Shown here in pieces: positions 8,681-18,048 of a stretch of 64,000 nucleotides of DNA. The DNA is from Caminibacter mediatlanticus TB-2. GTDB lineage: Bacteria > Campylobacterota > Campylobacteria > Campylobacterales > Nautiliaceae. The notes beneath the pieces were generated by a model, which was given only the letters and a program-made list of their open reading frames with translations, made no database searches and was not told where the DNA came from. Both the position numbers and the translations under genes were made by a program. The stretch covers positions 541,001 to 605,000 of the forward strand of contig NZ_CP040463.1 of the NCBI RefSeq assembly GCF_005843985.1. Direction: 5' to 3'. The number at the start of each line of letters is the position of its first letter. Within the stretch, counting starts at the first letter, position 1.

Positions 8681-10450
8681 ATGTTTTTAGAAAAAGCATA
8701 TAAGATAGTAAGAAAAAGAGATGAAAAAATTAATAGTTATTTTAAAAAGTTACCTGAGGAGCTTCAAAGTTTATTTGAAGCTATTTTAAAAGAGTTAGGA
8801 CTTGAAGTTAATGAAGAGAATATGTTAGCCTTAAAAAAAAGGTTTTTGCATTTAAGAGAAGATTCTATTATGAATCTCTTAAAACAGGGGAATTTTTCAA
8901 AAGAAGATATTTTTGAAATTCAAAATGATTTATATATTTTAACTCGTAATTTTTGGATAAAAGAACACGAAAAATTAATTAATGAATTAGCACCATTTGT
9001 TGGGCCTTTTTATGCTGAGATACTTAGAGGCGTTCATAAAATAGGAATTGCTTTTTCAAAATGGCAACCCCATTGGAATAAACATATTATTCAAACAATA
9101 AATGAAGAATTATCACTTGAATTTGCAGGAGATGAAGCAAAAATTATGGCATTTTTAATGGATAATAATTTACTTGATAAAGTAGATAATAAAATTTCTG
9201 AGAGATGTTATTCAGTTTTAGTAAAAGGTGAAGAGGGGTTTGTTGCAAAAACTTATGTGGAAGTTTTTGAAGAAGAGGTAAATGAAGCTGTTAGGTCAAT
9301 TGATGAGCTTATATTAAATTTAGAAAAGTTAGAAGATGAATATAAAATAGAGTGGATTTTATATTTTAATGCGATAAAAACAGCTTTGCTTGAAAAATCA
9401 AGAAGTGAAGCAATTAAGAAATGGTCTAATGTAGATAAAATATGGATGGATATAAAATCTCCTATTCAAGTAGGACATCCTCTTGAATATTATGAAGATA
9501 AATATCGAAAAGCAGTAGCGCTTGAGCTGGATGTTAGAATTAAAAATCCAAATTTAAAAAGTAAAGTAAAAGAAAATATTATAAAAATGTATAAAAAATA
9601 TTGCAAAGATGAAAGACTTTTAAATAATGGTTTATCACATATAGAAAAGACACAACTTTATATATCTTTACCTGCTACATTTTATGGTGCCGAATTAAAT
9701 GGGCTTTTTTCGGCCCAAGTAGTCCCAAATGATGAGTACGTTAGTTTAGAAAAGGGTAAAAAAATATTTGCTTTTGTAGATAAAGTTTATGAAGATATAA
9801 AAGCAAGACCAAAGATGGCGTTAAGTTATGAAATTTTAGGAAAAGAGTTTATGGATAATTTTTATAAAGATTTAGAAGATAAAGAAAAATTTATAAAAGT
9901 ATATGATATTACTACAATTGGGCATGAGTTTGGACATATTTTATGGGTTGATAGTGATAGTGAAATTGTTATGAATAAAAGTGGAATGTTTAAAAATATT
10001 GAAGAATTTAAAGCAACAACAGGTGGACTAATGGCATTTTTTGAGAGTGAAGATGAAAATTTAATTGAGGCAATCCTTGATGATACTATTAAAAGGGCTG
10101 TTAGTCTTATTGCTTGGATGGAAGTAGATGAGGTATTGCCTTATTATATCGAAGGGCTTATTCATCTAACAGGTTTATTTGAGAGTGGTACTATAAATTT
10201 TAATGGCACTAATTTAGAATATAATTATAATAACTATGAAAAGCTAAAAGAGTGGTATAAAAAAACTTATCTAAAATTAGCAGATATTTATCTAAAAAAA
10301 GAGGATGCCAAAAAATTTTTAGATGAGTTTATATATAAGGATAAAAACTATTATCCTTTAAATAAAAATGCCGATTTTTTTGTAAGATATTATTATAAAA
10401 GATATAAAGAGATTGGAAATAAAATATATGGAGAGAAAAATGAATCTTGA
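8681..10450 (+). CDS. ciaB: CiaB-family protein with HEXXH zinc-peptidase-like motif
   Basis: 589 residues, near the ~610 of Campylobacter CiaB, which it resembles overall (from memory of the family). The C-terminal half contains HEFGH at 415-419, followed about 22 residues later by EEFKATTGG (E441/E442), the layout of gluzincin metallopeptidases with a downstream glutamate ligand. No signal peptide or membrane helix is visible, so it is probably cytosolic. In Campylobacter CiaB is discussed as an invasion antigen, but in a free-living relative a peptidase role is more plausible. The next small gene overlaps its end by 11 bases. Confidence 0.7.
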   Translation: MFLEKAYKIVRKRDEKINSYFKKLPEELQSLFEAILKELGLEVNEENMLALKKRFLHLREDSIMNLLKQGNFSKEDIFEIQNDLYILTRNFWIKEHEKLINELAPFVGPFYAEILRGVHKIGIAFSKWQPHWNKHIIQTINEELSLEFAGDEAKIMAFLMDNNLLDKVDNKISERCYSVLVKGEEGFVAKTYVEVFEEEVNEAVRSIDELILNLEKLEDEYKIEWILYFNAIKTALLEKSRSEAIKKWSNVDKIWMDIKSPIQVGHPLEYYEDKYRKAVALELDVRIKNPNLKSKVKENIIKMYKKYCKDERLLNNGLSHIEKTQLYISLPATFYGAELNGLFSAQVVPNDEYVSLEKGKKIFAFVDKVYEDIKARPKMALSYEILGKEFMDNFYKDLEDKEKFIKVYDITTIGHEFGHILWVDSDSEIVMNKSGMFKNIEEFKATTGGLMAFFESEDENLIEAILDDTIKRAVSLIAWMEVDEVLPYYIEGLIHLTGLFESGTINFNGTNLEYNYNNYEKLKEWYKKTYLKLADIYLKKEDAKKFLDEFIYKDKNYYPLNKNADFFVRYYYKRYKEIGNKIYGEKNES

Positions 10451-10679
10451 TTTAAGCGAAGAAAACATTAAAAGACTTAATAATAAATGTCAAGCTCAAA
10501 ATAAACATTTGTATGAATTTTTAAAAGAAGAGTTTCCAGGTTTAAATATAGAGGATAGATTAAAATATCTTGCTACTATTTTAAATGACCATTTTGAAGA
10601 TTATGAATTTGATGAAAAAGCAGATAGGCACAAAGAAGATGGTTACTCTATTGTAAAATTTTGGCCAAAAGGCAAATAA
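10440..10679 (+). CDS. Small hypothetical protein downstream of CiaB
   Basis: 79 residues from ATG 10440, supported by GGAGAG at 10430-10435; an in-frame upstream start at 10413 has no such site. Rich in charged residues and predicted helical at the N-terminus (LSEENIKRLNNK), then EDRLKYLATILNDHFEDYEFD. Unrecognised. Tight overlap with ciaB suggests translational coupling and perhaps a shared role. Confidence 0.55.
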   Translation: MNLDLSEENIKRLNNKCQAQNKHLYEFLKEEFPGLNIEDRLKYLATILNDHFEDYEFDEKADRHKEDGYSIVKFWPKGK

Positions 10680-10690
10680 AAGGAGGAATT

Positions 10691-12913
10691 ATTAAAACTT
10701 TATTTGTTTTCTTTCTTTCTTTTATTTTTTTGTTTAGTGATACTAATGTCACATTACAGCTTAAATGGAAAAATGCGTTTCAGTTTGCTGGATTTTATAT
10801 GGCAAAAGAGAAAGGTTTTTATAAAAAAGAGGGACTTAATGTAAATTTTAAAGAGTTTAATGGAAATGATATAGTAGATGAGGTTTTAGAAGGTAAAGCA
10901 GATTTTGGAATAAGTGATTTTTATTTAGTAGAGGCGAGATTAAAAGGAAAAAAAGTAGTGGCTATTATGCCTATTTTTGAATATTCTCCTCTTGCAATTG
11001 TAAGTATTAATCCAAATATTAAAAGTATAAAAGATTTTAAAAATAAAACTCTTTGTATTCCAAAATATTATTTAAATACGATCTTAACAGAACTGTTTTT
11101 TATAGAAAATAGAATTGATATTAAAAAATTAAAAGTTAAAAATCAACTTTTTGGCCTTAATGATATAAAAAATAAAAAATGCGATTTGTATGGAATATAT
11201 GAAACAGACCAACTTTATTATTTTAAAAAATACCATATTCCTTATAAACTTTTTGCAATGAAAGATTTTGGTGTTAAGATATATGGAGATATTTTATTTA
11301 CAAGTGAAAAACTTAGATATTCTAATCCTAAATTAGTAGAAAAATTTAAAAAAGCTTCTATAAAAGGTTGGGAGTATGCTCTAAACCACATAGATGAAAC
11401 AATAAAAGTAATTTTAAGAAAGTATAATACTCAACATTTTACTTATGAAAAACTAAAAGATGAAGCACTAAAAACCAAAGAGTATATTAGTAATTTTAAA
11501 TTTAATCTTGAAAAAATTAATCATATAAAGACTATGACAAAACTCTCTTTAAAATTAAAAGGAGATTTTGATTTAGTTGATTTTATTTTTTCTCCTTATA
11601 TAAAAACACAAAAAGAAGCTAACTTTATAAAAACTCATAAAATTATTACAGCAAATACAACAAAATGGCCTCCATTTTTAATGGAGAAAGATGGTAAGTT
11701 AGAAGGAATTGCAAAAGATTTTTTTGATATTGTAAAAGAAAATCTATTTTTAAAAACAGAAAATAAAATACTTTCATCTTACAGTGATGTAGTAAATTAT
11801 ATAGAAAATAAAAAAGCTGATATTACTTTTATTGCAACAAAAACACCTAAAAAAGAAAATTATGCAATTTTTTCGATACCATTTTCCACATATCAAATTG
11901 TTATAGCTACTAAAAAAGATATTTCTTTTGTTCCAGATTTAAACTTTTTAAGAAATAAAAAAATTGCAATAGGTAAAGATTATAGTGCTTATGATTTGTT
12001 AAAAAACTTTTCTAAATTAAAAATTGTAGGAGTTGAAGATACAAAACAAGCTCTTTTAATGTTAGAAAAAAATAAAGTGGATGTAGTAATTGATATTATG
12101 CCTGTTTTAGCTTATTATATTTCTGTTTTAAATTTGGATAATGTAAAGATAAGCGGTACTACTCCATTTAAATATAATGCATCATTTATGATAAGAGATG
12201 ATTATTCTATATTAAAGAATATGATTGATAGAGTTTTAGAAGATATTCCACATATTAAAAAAGAAAAAATTCTTAGTAATTATATAAATGTTAATTATCA
12301 GCAGGGTTATACAGAAAAATATATAAAAGTGACATATTTTTGGTTTGGAATTGTTATTATAATTTTATTGGGTATAATCTTAATTATTATTTATCAATTA
12401 AGTAAAATAAAAAAACTTAGTAAGCAACTTGAAACAATGGCATTTTATGACAAGTTAACAAATATTTACAATAGAGCAAAATTCAAAAACATTTTAAAAG
12501 AATTTATTGAATATTCAAAACGATATAAAACTCCTCTTAGTTTAATTTTTTTAGATATAGATTATTTTAAAAAAATAAATGATAATTTTGGACATGAAAA
12601 AGGAGATTTAGTATTAAAAGAAATGGTAAAAGTTGCAAAATTATCTCTTAGAGAAAGTGATGTGTTTGGAAGATGGGGAGGAGAAGAGTTTTTAATTTTA
12701 CTTCCAAATACAGATATTAATGGAGCAAAAATAGTAGCTGAGAAAATAAGAGATGCAATTGAATCTCACGATTTTGATGGTATAAAAGTAACAGTTAGTT
12801 TAGGAGTTACTCAGTTAAAAGAAGATGATACAATTGAAAGTTTTGTAAATAGAGCTGATATAGCTTTATATCAAGCTAAAAAAGAAGGAAGAAATAGAGT
12901 AGTTGTTTTTTAA
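10691..12913 (+). CDS. Solute-binding sensor fused to GGDEF diguanylate cyclase
   Basis: About 740 residues, membrane-anchored. After a signal peptide comes an NMT1/THI5-like periplasmic binding domain (LQLKWKNAFQFAGFYMAKEKGFY, ~20-310), then a family-3 solute-binding domain (~320-540), a transmembrane helix (YFWFGIVIIILLGIILIIIY, ~556-575) and a cytoplasmic GGDEF domain with GGEEF. RESD five residues before GGEEF is an intact inhibitory I-site, so product feedback is expected. It would make cyclic-di-GMP in response to a pyrimidine-like or amino-acid-like ligand. Start: AAAGGAGG at 10679-10686 points to an ATT codon at 10691; a TTG at 10661 is the only conventional alternative upstream and lacks a ribosome site. 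Confidence 0.75.
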   Translation: MKTLFVFFLSFIFLFSDTNVTLQLKWKNAFQFAGFYMAKEKGFYKKEGLNVNFKEFNGNDIVDEVLEGKADFGISDFYLVEARLKGKKVVAIMPIFEYSPLAIVSINPNIKSIKDFKNKTLCIPKYYLNTILTELFFIENRIDIKKLKVKNQLFGLNDIKNKKCDLYGIYETDQLYYFKKYHIPYKLFAMKDFGVKIYGDILFTSEKLRYSNPKLVEKFKKASIKGWEYALNHIDETIKVILRKYNTQHFTYEKLKDEALKTKEYISNFKFNLEKINHIKTMTKLSLKLKGDFDLVDFIFSPYIKTQKEANFIKTHKIITANTTKWPPFLMEKDGKLEGIAKDFFDIVKENLFLKTENKILSSYSDVVNYIENKKADITFIATKTPKKENYAIFSIPFSTYQIVIATKKDISFVPDLNFLRNKKIAIGKDYSAYDLLKNFSKLKIVGVEDTKQALLMLEKNKVDVVIDIMPVLAYYISVLNLDNVKISGTTPFKYNASFMIRDDYSILKNMIDRVLEDIPHIKKEKILSNYINVNYQQGYTEKYIKVTYFWFGIVIIILLGIILIIIYQLSKIKKLSKQLETMAFYDKLTNIYNRAKFKNILKEFIEYSKRYKTPLSLIFLDIDYFKKINDNFGHEKGDLVLKEMVKVAKLSLRESDVFGRWGGEEFLILLPNTDINGAKIVAEKIRDAIESHDFDGIKVTVSLGVTQLKEDDTIESFVNRADIALYQAKKEGRNRVVVF

Positions 12914-13464
12914 CTATCATATGCTCCTTTTTTAGCTAAGAAACCAAGATACATTAAAACTATCCCATCCATTAAGAAACTAACTCCAACAATGATACCA
13001 ACTGTTACAGGTGCACTAAATGGCCATCCTATAATCATTACAATTGCTAAGATAAAGCTTAAAACACCATTTAATAGTGGCATCCACCACCCTTTTAAAG
13101 GTTTTAAATCAAGTGCCATTTGAAATGAAGCAAAAGCATCTACTAAAAAGTATGCTGCAAAGAGAATTGCAACTGCTGCAATACCACTTCCTGGCCAAAT
13201 TAAAAGTAATACACCTGTAATTAAAAGCATTAGTACTTTAAACCATGCACCAATTGATTTGGTATGAGCTTTGAATGTAATATAAGCTTGAACTAAACCA
13301 CTTGCAACAAATAATGAACCTAAGAAAATTACAAATGCTAAACTCCCAGCAACTGGATTTAAAATAGCTAAAAATCCAGCAATTGCCATAATTAAACCAG
13401 TAATAATTGAAAGAGTGCTAAACTCTTTTAATTTTTCTTTGTCGATTTTACTTGTGATAATCAT
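12910..13464 (-). CDS. HdeD/DUF308-family membrane protein
   Basis: 184 residues with about six hydrophobic helices in paired repeats (LSIITGLIMAIAGFLAILNP, then similar pairs). This is the pattern of the HdeD acid-resistance family in enteric bacteria. I choose ATG 13464 because AAGGAGG sits five bases upstream; a farther ATG at 13491 would add nine residues that include the ribosome site itself. The gene is alone on its strand and its stop shares TTAA with the stop of the GGDEF gene. Role unknown here, probably stress-related. Confidence 0.7.
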   Translation of the reverse strand: MIITSKIDKEKLKEFSTLSIITGLIMAIAGFLAILNPVAGSLAFVIFLGSLFVASGLVQAYITFKAHTKSIGAWFKVLMLLITGVLLLIWPGSGIAAVAILFAAYFLVDAFASFQMALDLKPLKGWWMPLLNGVLSFILAIVMIIGWPFSAPVTVGIIVGVSFLMDGIVLMYLGFLAKKGAYDS

Positions 13465-13563
13465 CCCACCCTCCTTAAAAATTTTTAACATAAAAATTAT
13501 AACTTTTTTTAAATGTAAATGTCAAGTAAATTGAGTTAAAAAGACTAAAAGAGGAAAAAAGTC

Positions 13564-14781
13564 TTATTTGTCTATTTTAAGACCTTCTGTTGGGAGTTCT
13601 TTAATAAACCAAGGAAGTCCGTGTTTATTAAGAGCATACATAAATGGTTTTGCAGGAAATTCTTCCATATTTTTAACTCCCGGATTGAACCAAGTTTTTG
13701 TTGCAATCATTTTAGCTCCAATCATAGCAGGCACACCAGTTGTATAACTTACACATTGAGCTCCAACTTCTCTAAATGCACATTGATGGTCGCAAATATT
13801 GTAAATATAATATCTTTTTTTCGTACCATCTTTATAACCTGTTACAACTACTCCTATATGAGTTTGACCTTTTGTGCGAGGTCCAAGACTTGCTGGGTCA
13901 GGTAATACTTTTTTTAAAAACTCCATAGGAGAGATTTTACATCCATCACAAATTTCAATTGGTTCAATACTTGTCATTCCTACATTTTGAAGTGCTCTTA
14001 AATGCCATAAATATTTATCTGAAAATGTCATAAAAAATCTTGCTCTTTTAATTGATGGAAAATTTTTTGTAAGACTTTCGAGTTCTTCGTGATATAAAAG
14101 ATAACTTGGATATTTTCCAACTCCTGGATATTCCCACTCAAATTTAACACTCATAGGCTCAATTTCTTTCCATTCTCCATTTTCGTAAAATTTACCCTTT
14201 TGTGTAATTTCTCTAATATTAATTTCTGGGTTAAAATTTGTTGCAAATGGATATCCATGGTCTCCTGCATTACAATCTAAAATATCAAGATACTCTATTT
14301 CATCTAAAAGCTCTTGTGCAGCATATGCAGTAAATACATTTGTAACTCCTGGGTCAAATCCACTTCCAAGAAGTGCCATAAGATTTGCTTTTTTAAATTC
14401 TTCATCTTTTGCCCATTGAAGTTTATATTCAAATTTAGCTTCATCAGGATGTTCGTAATTTGCTGTATCTACATAGTGAGCCCCTGCTTTTAAACAAGCA
14501 TCCATTATTGCTAAGTCTTGATAAGGAAGAGCTACATTTAAAACAATATCTGAATTAGTCTCTTTTATAAGTTTTGCAGTAGCATCAACATCCATTGCGT
14601 CAATTTCGGCTGTTTTAACCTCAATTCCAAGTCTATCTTTAATATCTTTTGCAATTAAATCACATTTAGATTTAGTTTTGCTTGCTAATACAATATTTTC
14701 AAATATATGCTCATTCATTGCAGCTTTAAAAGTAGCAACTCTACCAACTCCCCCAGCTCCAATTATTAATAAGTTAGCCAT
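13564..14781 (-). CDS. Carboxynorspermidine/carboxyspermidine dehydrogenase-like protein, copy 1
   Basis: 405 residues of the saccharopine-dehydrogenase superfamily. The NAD(P)-binding motif IIGAGGVGRV is at 5-14, SGFDPGV at mid-length and the C-terminal YTTGVPAMIGA fits the family. In Campylobacter the equivalent enzyme joins aspartate semialdehyde to a diamine, giving carboxy(nor)spermidine in the alternative spermidine pathway. A close paralogue lies upstream at 15257, separated only by a phosphoribosyltransferase gene. With the N-carbamoylputrescine amidase on the other side, the neighbourhood reads as polyamine synthesis. Which copy prefers putrescine or diaminopropane cannot be read from the sequence. 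Confidence 0.75.
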   Translation of the reverse strand: MANLLIIGAGGVGRVATFKAAMNEHIFENIVLASKTKSKCDLIAKDIKDRLGIEVKTAEIDAMDVDATAKLIKETNSDIVLNVALPYQDLAIMDACLKAGAHYVDTANYEHPDEAKFEYKLQWAKDEEFKKANLMALLGSGFDPGVTNVFTAYAAQELLDEIEYLDILDCNAGDHGYPFATNFNPEINIREITQKGKFYENGEWKEIEPMSVKFEWEYPGVGKYPSYLLYHEELESLTKNFPSIKRARFFMTFSDKYLWHLRALQNVGMTSIEPIEICDGCKISPMEFLKKVLPDPASLGPRTKGQTHIGVVVTGYKDGTKKRYYIYNICDHQCAFREVGAQCVSYTTGVPAMIGAKMIATKTWFNPGVKNMEEFPAKPFMYALNKHGLPWFIKELPTEGLKIDK

Positions 14782-14784
14782 TAT

Positions 14785-15255
14785 TTATCCTTTAATTGAT
14801 TTTTTTGTAATTTCTTGACCTTCACTATCCCAAAAAAATACAATCCAGTTTTTAGCTTCTTTGATATAAAAATCTGGCATTACTTTTGTTTTTTCTTTAT
14901 AAAAAATTGTAGCGGTTTTTATTTCTATTTGAGGATATGTTTTTGTTATTAATTCTTTTACAGCTTTTAGTGTTTCTCCACTATCACTAATATCATCTAC
15001 TAATACAATCTTTTTTTTATGTTTAAGATTTGGAAGATTGAATATTTTTACATATCCTAATTTTTTATCACCTTCATAACTTATAGCATTAATTGCATAA
15101 ACTTCTCTTGTATTTAACCTCTCAGCTAAAAAATGTCCAAGGGTTAATCCACCTCTTGCTATTGCAAGAAGAGCGTCAGCATTATAACCTTTAATTTTAT
15201 TAGCTAATATTTCTATATCTTTTGAAAAATCATTAAATGAGTAGAATTCTTTCAT
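14785..15255 (-). CDS. Phosphoribosyltransferase (type I fold)
   Basis: About 156 residues from ATG 15255, chosen because TGAGGAA precedes it; a start at 15273 would overlap the previous gene needlessly. The PRPP-binding loop IVLVDDISDSGETLKA is clear, and LAIARGGLTLG is the PPi loop. It resembles Gpt/HGPRT-like purine salvage enzymes; the base specificity cannot be called from this. It sits three bases before dehydrogenase copy 1 and directly after copy 2, so all three are probably one operon. Confidence 0.75.
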   Translation of the reverse strand: MKEFYSFNDFSKDIEILANKIKGYNADALLAIARGGLTLGHFLAERLNTREVYAINAISYEGDKKLGYVKIFNLPNLKHKKKIVLVDDISDSGETLKAVKELITKTYPQIEIKTATIFYKEKTKVMPDFYIKEAKNWIVFFWDSEGQEITKKSIKG

Positions 15256-15256
15256 T

Positions 15257-16453
15257 TTATTCCTCAATTTCAATTATTTTAATTGGAAGTCCTTGTTTTT
15301 CCATCTCTTCAAAAAACGGCTTTGCATCAAACTCTTCAACATTTTTAACTCCCTCATCCCACCAAATCTTTTTAGCCATTAATTTACATCCAATAATAGC
15401 AGGCACACCAGTTGTATAACTTACACAATGAGCACCAGTTTCAGCTATTGCTTTTTCATGGTTGCAGATATTATAAATATAGTATTTTTTATCTATTCCA
15501 TCTTTTTTACCTTTTACAATAACACCAATGTTTGTTTTACCTTTATAGTTTTTAACTAATTCTTGTGGGTCTGGTAATATTTTTGCTAAGAATTGAAGAG
15601 GAGATATTTTACAATTTTTACAAATTTCAATTGGTTCAATACTAAACATTCCTACATTTTTAAGTGCATTAAAATGATATAAATATTCATCACTAAAACA
15701 CATATAAAATTTAGCTTTTTTTAGGGTTGGAAAATGTTTTACTATACTTTCCAGTTCTTCGTGCCAAATTAAAATACTTGTAGCCTCTCCACATTCAGGA
15801 TAGTTATGTTTTGTTTGAATTTCAAATGGTTTTGTAGTTTTCCACTCTCCATTTTCCCAGTATTTACCAGGAAGGTTTAATTCTCTTAGATTAATTTCTG
15901 GGTCAAAATTTGTAGCAAACTTTCTTCCATGACTTCCAAAATTACAATCATAAATTTCAACTTCTTCAATCTCATCAAATAGATAATCAGCTGCATATTT
16001 TACCATTATAGAAGTAACACCTGGGTCAAATCCACATCCAAGCAACGCCATAGTATGAGCTTTTTTGAAATCTTCATCTAATGCCCATTGTAAGTCATAA
16101 TAAGTATCTGGATTATCTTCTGTCTCAGCCAAAGCTGTATCAAGATAAGCAGTAGATGTTTCAATGCAAGCATGCATTATTGGAAGGTTTTGGTATGGAA
16201 GGGCTACATTACAAACAATATCAATATTCTCTTTTTTTATAAGTTCAACTACATTTTCTTTTTTATTGGCATCAAGTGAATAGGTTTTAATTTCAACTCC
16301 AAGTTTTTCTTTAATATCTTTTGCTATTTCATCACATTTAGACTTAGTCCTACTTGCTAAAACTATATTTTCAAAAGTATCTTTATTTTTTGCAGCTTTA
16401 AATATACTAACTCTTCCAACGCCACCAGCACCAATTATTAGTAAGTTAGCCAT
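15257..16453 (-). CDS. Carboxynorspermidine/carboxyspermidine dehydrogenase-like protein, copy 2
   Basis: 398 residues, paralogue of the gene at 13564. The first 15 residues are identical apart from nothing (MANLLIIGAGGVGRV in both), and many internal blocks match (GFDPGVT, DCNxGxHG, FATNFxPEIN, HEELES, NVGMxSIEPIEIC). The two differ in the substrate-facing central region and the C-terminal tail. It is first in its operon and divergent from the amidase gene, sharing a ~60-base promoter region. Probably two related polyamine reactions, or redundancy after a duplication. Confidence 0.75.
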   Translation of the reverse strand: MANLLIIGAGGVGRVSIFKAAKNKDTFENIVLASRTKSKCDEIAKDIKEKLGVEIKTYSLDANKKENVVELIKKENIDIVCNVALPYQNLPIMHACIETSTAYLDTALAETEDNPDTYYDLQWALDEDFKKAHTMALLGCGFDPGVTSIMVKYAADYLFDEIEEVEIYDCNFGSHGRKFATNFDPEINLRELNLPGKYWENGEWKTTKPFEIQTKHNYPECGEATSILIWHEELESIVKHFPTLKKAKFYMCFSDEYLYHFNALKNVGMFSIEPIEICKNCKISPLQFLAKILPDPQELVKNYKGKTNIGVIVKGKKDGIDKKYYIYNICNHEKAIAETGAHCVSYTTGVPAIIGCKLMAKKIWWDEGVKNVEEFDAKPFFEEMEKQGLPIKIIEIEE

Positions 16454-16489
16454 AGCTATCCTTTTTTTAAAATTATAACATTTATCTGA

Positions 16490-16495
16490 TATAAT
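16490..16495 (+). promoter_or_regulatory. Candidate -10 box for the amidase-rpe-trpF operon
   Basis: TATAAT, 18 bases before ATG 16514, followed by AAAAAAGG as ribosome site. Confidence 0.5.
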
Positions 16496-16513
16496 TATTA
16501 AAAAAGGTTTTCA

Positions 16514-17407
16514 ATGAAAGTCTCTTTAGTTCAGCAAGAGTATAAAGGAAGTAAAGAAAAAACTATTTCTCATACTGTGGAGATGATTAAAAAATGTAAT
16601 GGTGAGCTTGTAATTTTGCAAGAACTTCATCAAAATGAGTATTTTTGTAAATGTGAAAATACAAAATATTTTGATTATGCAGAGAGTTTTAATGAAGATG
16701 TTGAATTTTGGAGAAAAGTAAGTGAAGATAAAAATATAGTATTAGTAACAAGTCTATTTGAAAAAGTAATGGAAGGTATTTATTACAATACTGCTGTTGT
16801 ATTTGATAAAGGTAAAATTGCTGGAAAATATAGAAAAACTCATATTCCAGATGATCCAGGATTTTATGAGAAATTTTATTTTACACCAGGAGATGAGATT
16901 GAGCCAATTGATACAAGTATTGGAAGACTTGGTGTTTTAGTTTGTTGGGATCAATGGTATCCTGAACCAGCTCGTATAATGGCATTAAAAGGAGCTGAAA
17001 TTTTAATATATCCAACAGCAATTGGATGGTTAATGTGTCCAGAAGATAGAGTAGATGAGTTATGTGAAAAAGAAAATACAATTGAAGAAAAAGAAAAAAT
17101 GTTAAATGCTTGGATGAGTGTTCAAAGAGGTCATGCAGTAGCAAATGGAGTTTATGTAATAGCAGTTAATAGAGTTGGCAAAGAAAAAGATGAAAGTGGA
17201 GTGTTAGGAGGGATTGAGTTTTGGGGGAGAAGTTTTATATATGGTCCACAAGGAGAAGTTATAAAAGTTGCAAGTGATAAAGAAGAAATTATTGAAGCCG
17301 ATATAGATTTAGGTAGTGCAAAAGAAGTTAGAAAAATTTGGCCATTTTTTAGGGATAGAAGGATAGAACTTTATGATTGTATTAAAAAAATGCATTGTAA
17401 GGATTAA
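16514..17407 (+). CDS. aguB: AguB: N-carbamoylputrescine amidase
   Basis: 297 residues of the nitrilase superfamily with the catalytic triad E37 (LQELHQNEYFC), K108 (YRKTHIPD) and C144 (LVCWDQWYPE). The HIPDDPGFYEKFYF and CWDQWYPE segments are characteristic of N-carbamoylputrescine amidases, which make putrescine, CO2 and ammonia from the agmatine-derived intermediate. Divergent from the carboxynorspermidine-dehydrogenase pair, matching a putrescine-to-spermidine route. Expected partners (arginine decarboxylase, agmatine deiminase, carboxynorspermidine decarboxylase) are not in this window. Confidence 0.88.
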   Translation: MKVSLVQQEYKGSKEKTISHTVEMIKKCNGELVILQELHQNEYFCKCENTKYFDYAESFNEDVEFWRKVSEDKNIVLVTSLFEKVMEGIYYNTAVVFDKGKIAGKYRKTHIPDDPGFYEKFYFTPGDEIEPIDTSIGRLGVLVCWDQWYPEPARIMALKGAEILIYPTAIGWLMCPEDRVDELCEKENTIEEKEKMLNAWMSVQRGHAVANGVYVIAVNRVGKEKDESGVLGGIEFWGRSFIYGPQGEVIKVASDKEEIIEADIDLGSAKEVRKIWPFFRDRRIELYDCIKKMHCKD

Positions 17408-17409
17408 AA

Positions 17410-18048
17410 ATGAAAATAGCACCAAGTATTCTAAGTGCAGATTTTGGTAAATTAGCAGAAGAAGTAAAAGTAATATGTAATGCAGGGGCTGATTTTATTC
17501 ATGTAGATGTAATGGATGGGCATTTTGTCCCTAATATGACAATGGGACCTATGATAGTTGAGGCTGTAAGTAAAGCAAGTACAAAACCACTTGATATTCA
17601 TTTTATGGTTGAAAATATTCCATTTTTTGTAGATATGTATGCTCATATTAAGCCAGAATTTATAACATTTCATATAGAAGAAGAAAAACATATAAATAGA
17701 GTAATTCAGCAAATTAGAAATTATGATATTCGTCCAGGCGTAGTTCTAAATCCAGCAACACCTGTTAGTTTACTTGAATATATTGTAGCTGATGTTGATA
17801 TGGTATTACTTATGAGTGTAAATCCAGGATTTGGAGGACAAAAATTTATTCCAAGTGTAATAGATAAAATAAAAGAATTAAGAGAATTAGCAATCAAAAA
17901 AAATCCAAATCTTTTAATTGAAGTAGATGGGGGAGTTAATGATAAAAATGCTAAGTTACTAAAAGAAGCTGGGGCTGATATTTTAGTTGCAGGAAGCTTT
18001 GTATTTAAAAGTAATGATTATAAAAAAGCAATTGAGAGTTTAAGATGA
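17410..18048 (+). CDS. rpe: Rpe: ribulose-phosphate 3-epimerase
   Basis: 212 residues, usual length for this TIM-barrel enzyme that interconverts ribulose-5-P and xylulose-5-P. Visible motifs are APSILSADFGKL at the N-terminus, HVDVMDGHFVPN with metal and catalytic residues, MSVNPGFGGQKF, and EVDGGVNDKNA with the phosphate-binding GGV. It follows aguB by two bases and overlaps trpF by four, so all three share a transcript. Confidence 0.93.
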   Translation: MKIAPSILSADFGKLAEEVKVICNAGADFIHVDVMDGHFVPNMTMGPMIVEAVSKASTKPLDIHFMVENIPFFVDMYAHIKPEFITFHIEEEKHINRVIQQIRNYDIRPGVVLNPATPVSLLEYIVADVDMVLLMSVNPGFGGQKFIPSVIDKIKELRELAIKKNPNLLIEVDGGVNDKNAKLLKEAGADILVAGSFVFKSNDYKKAIESLR

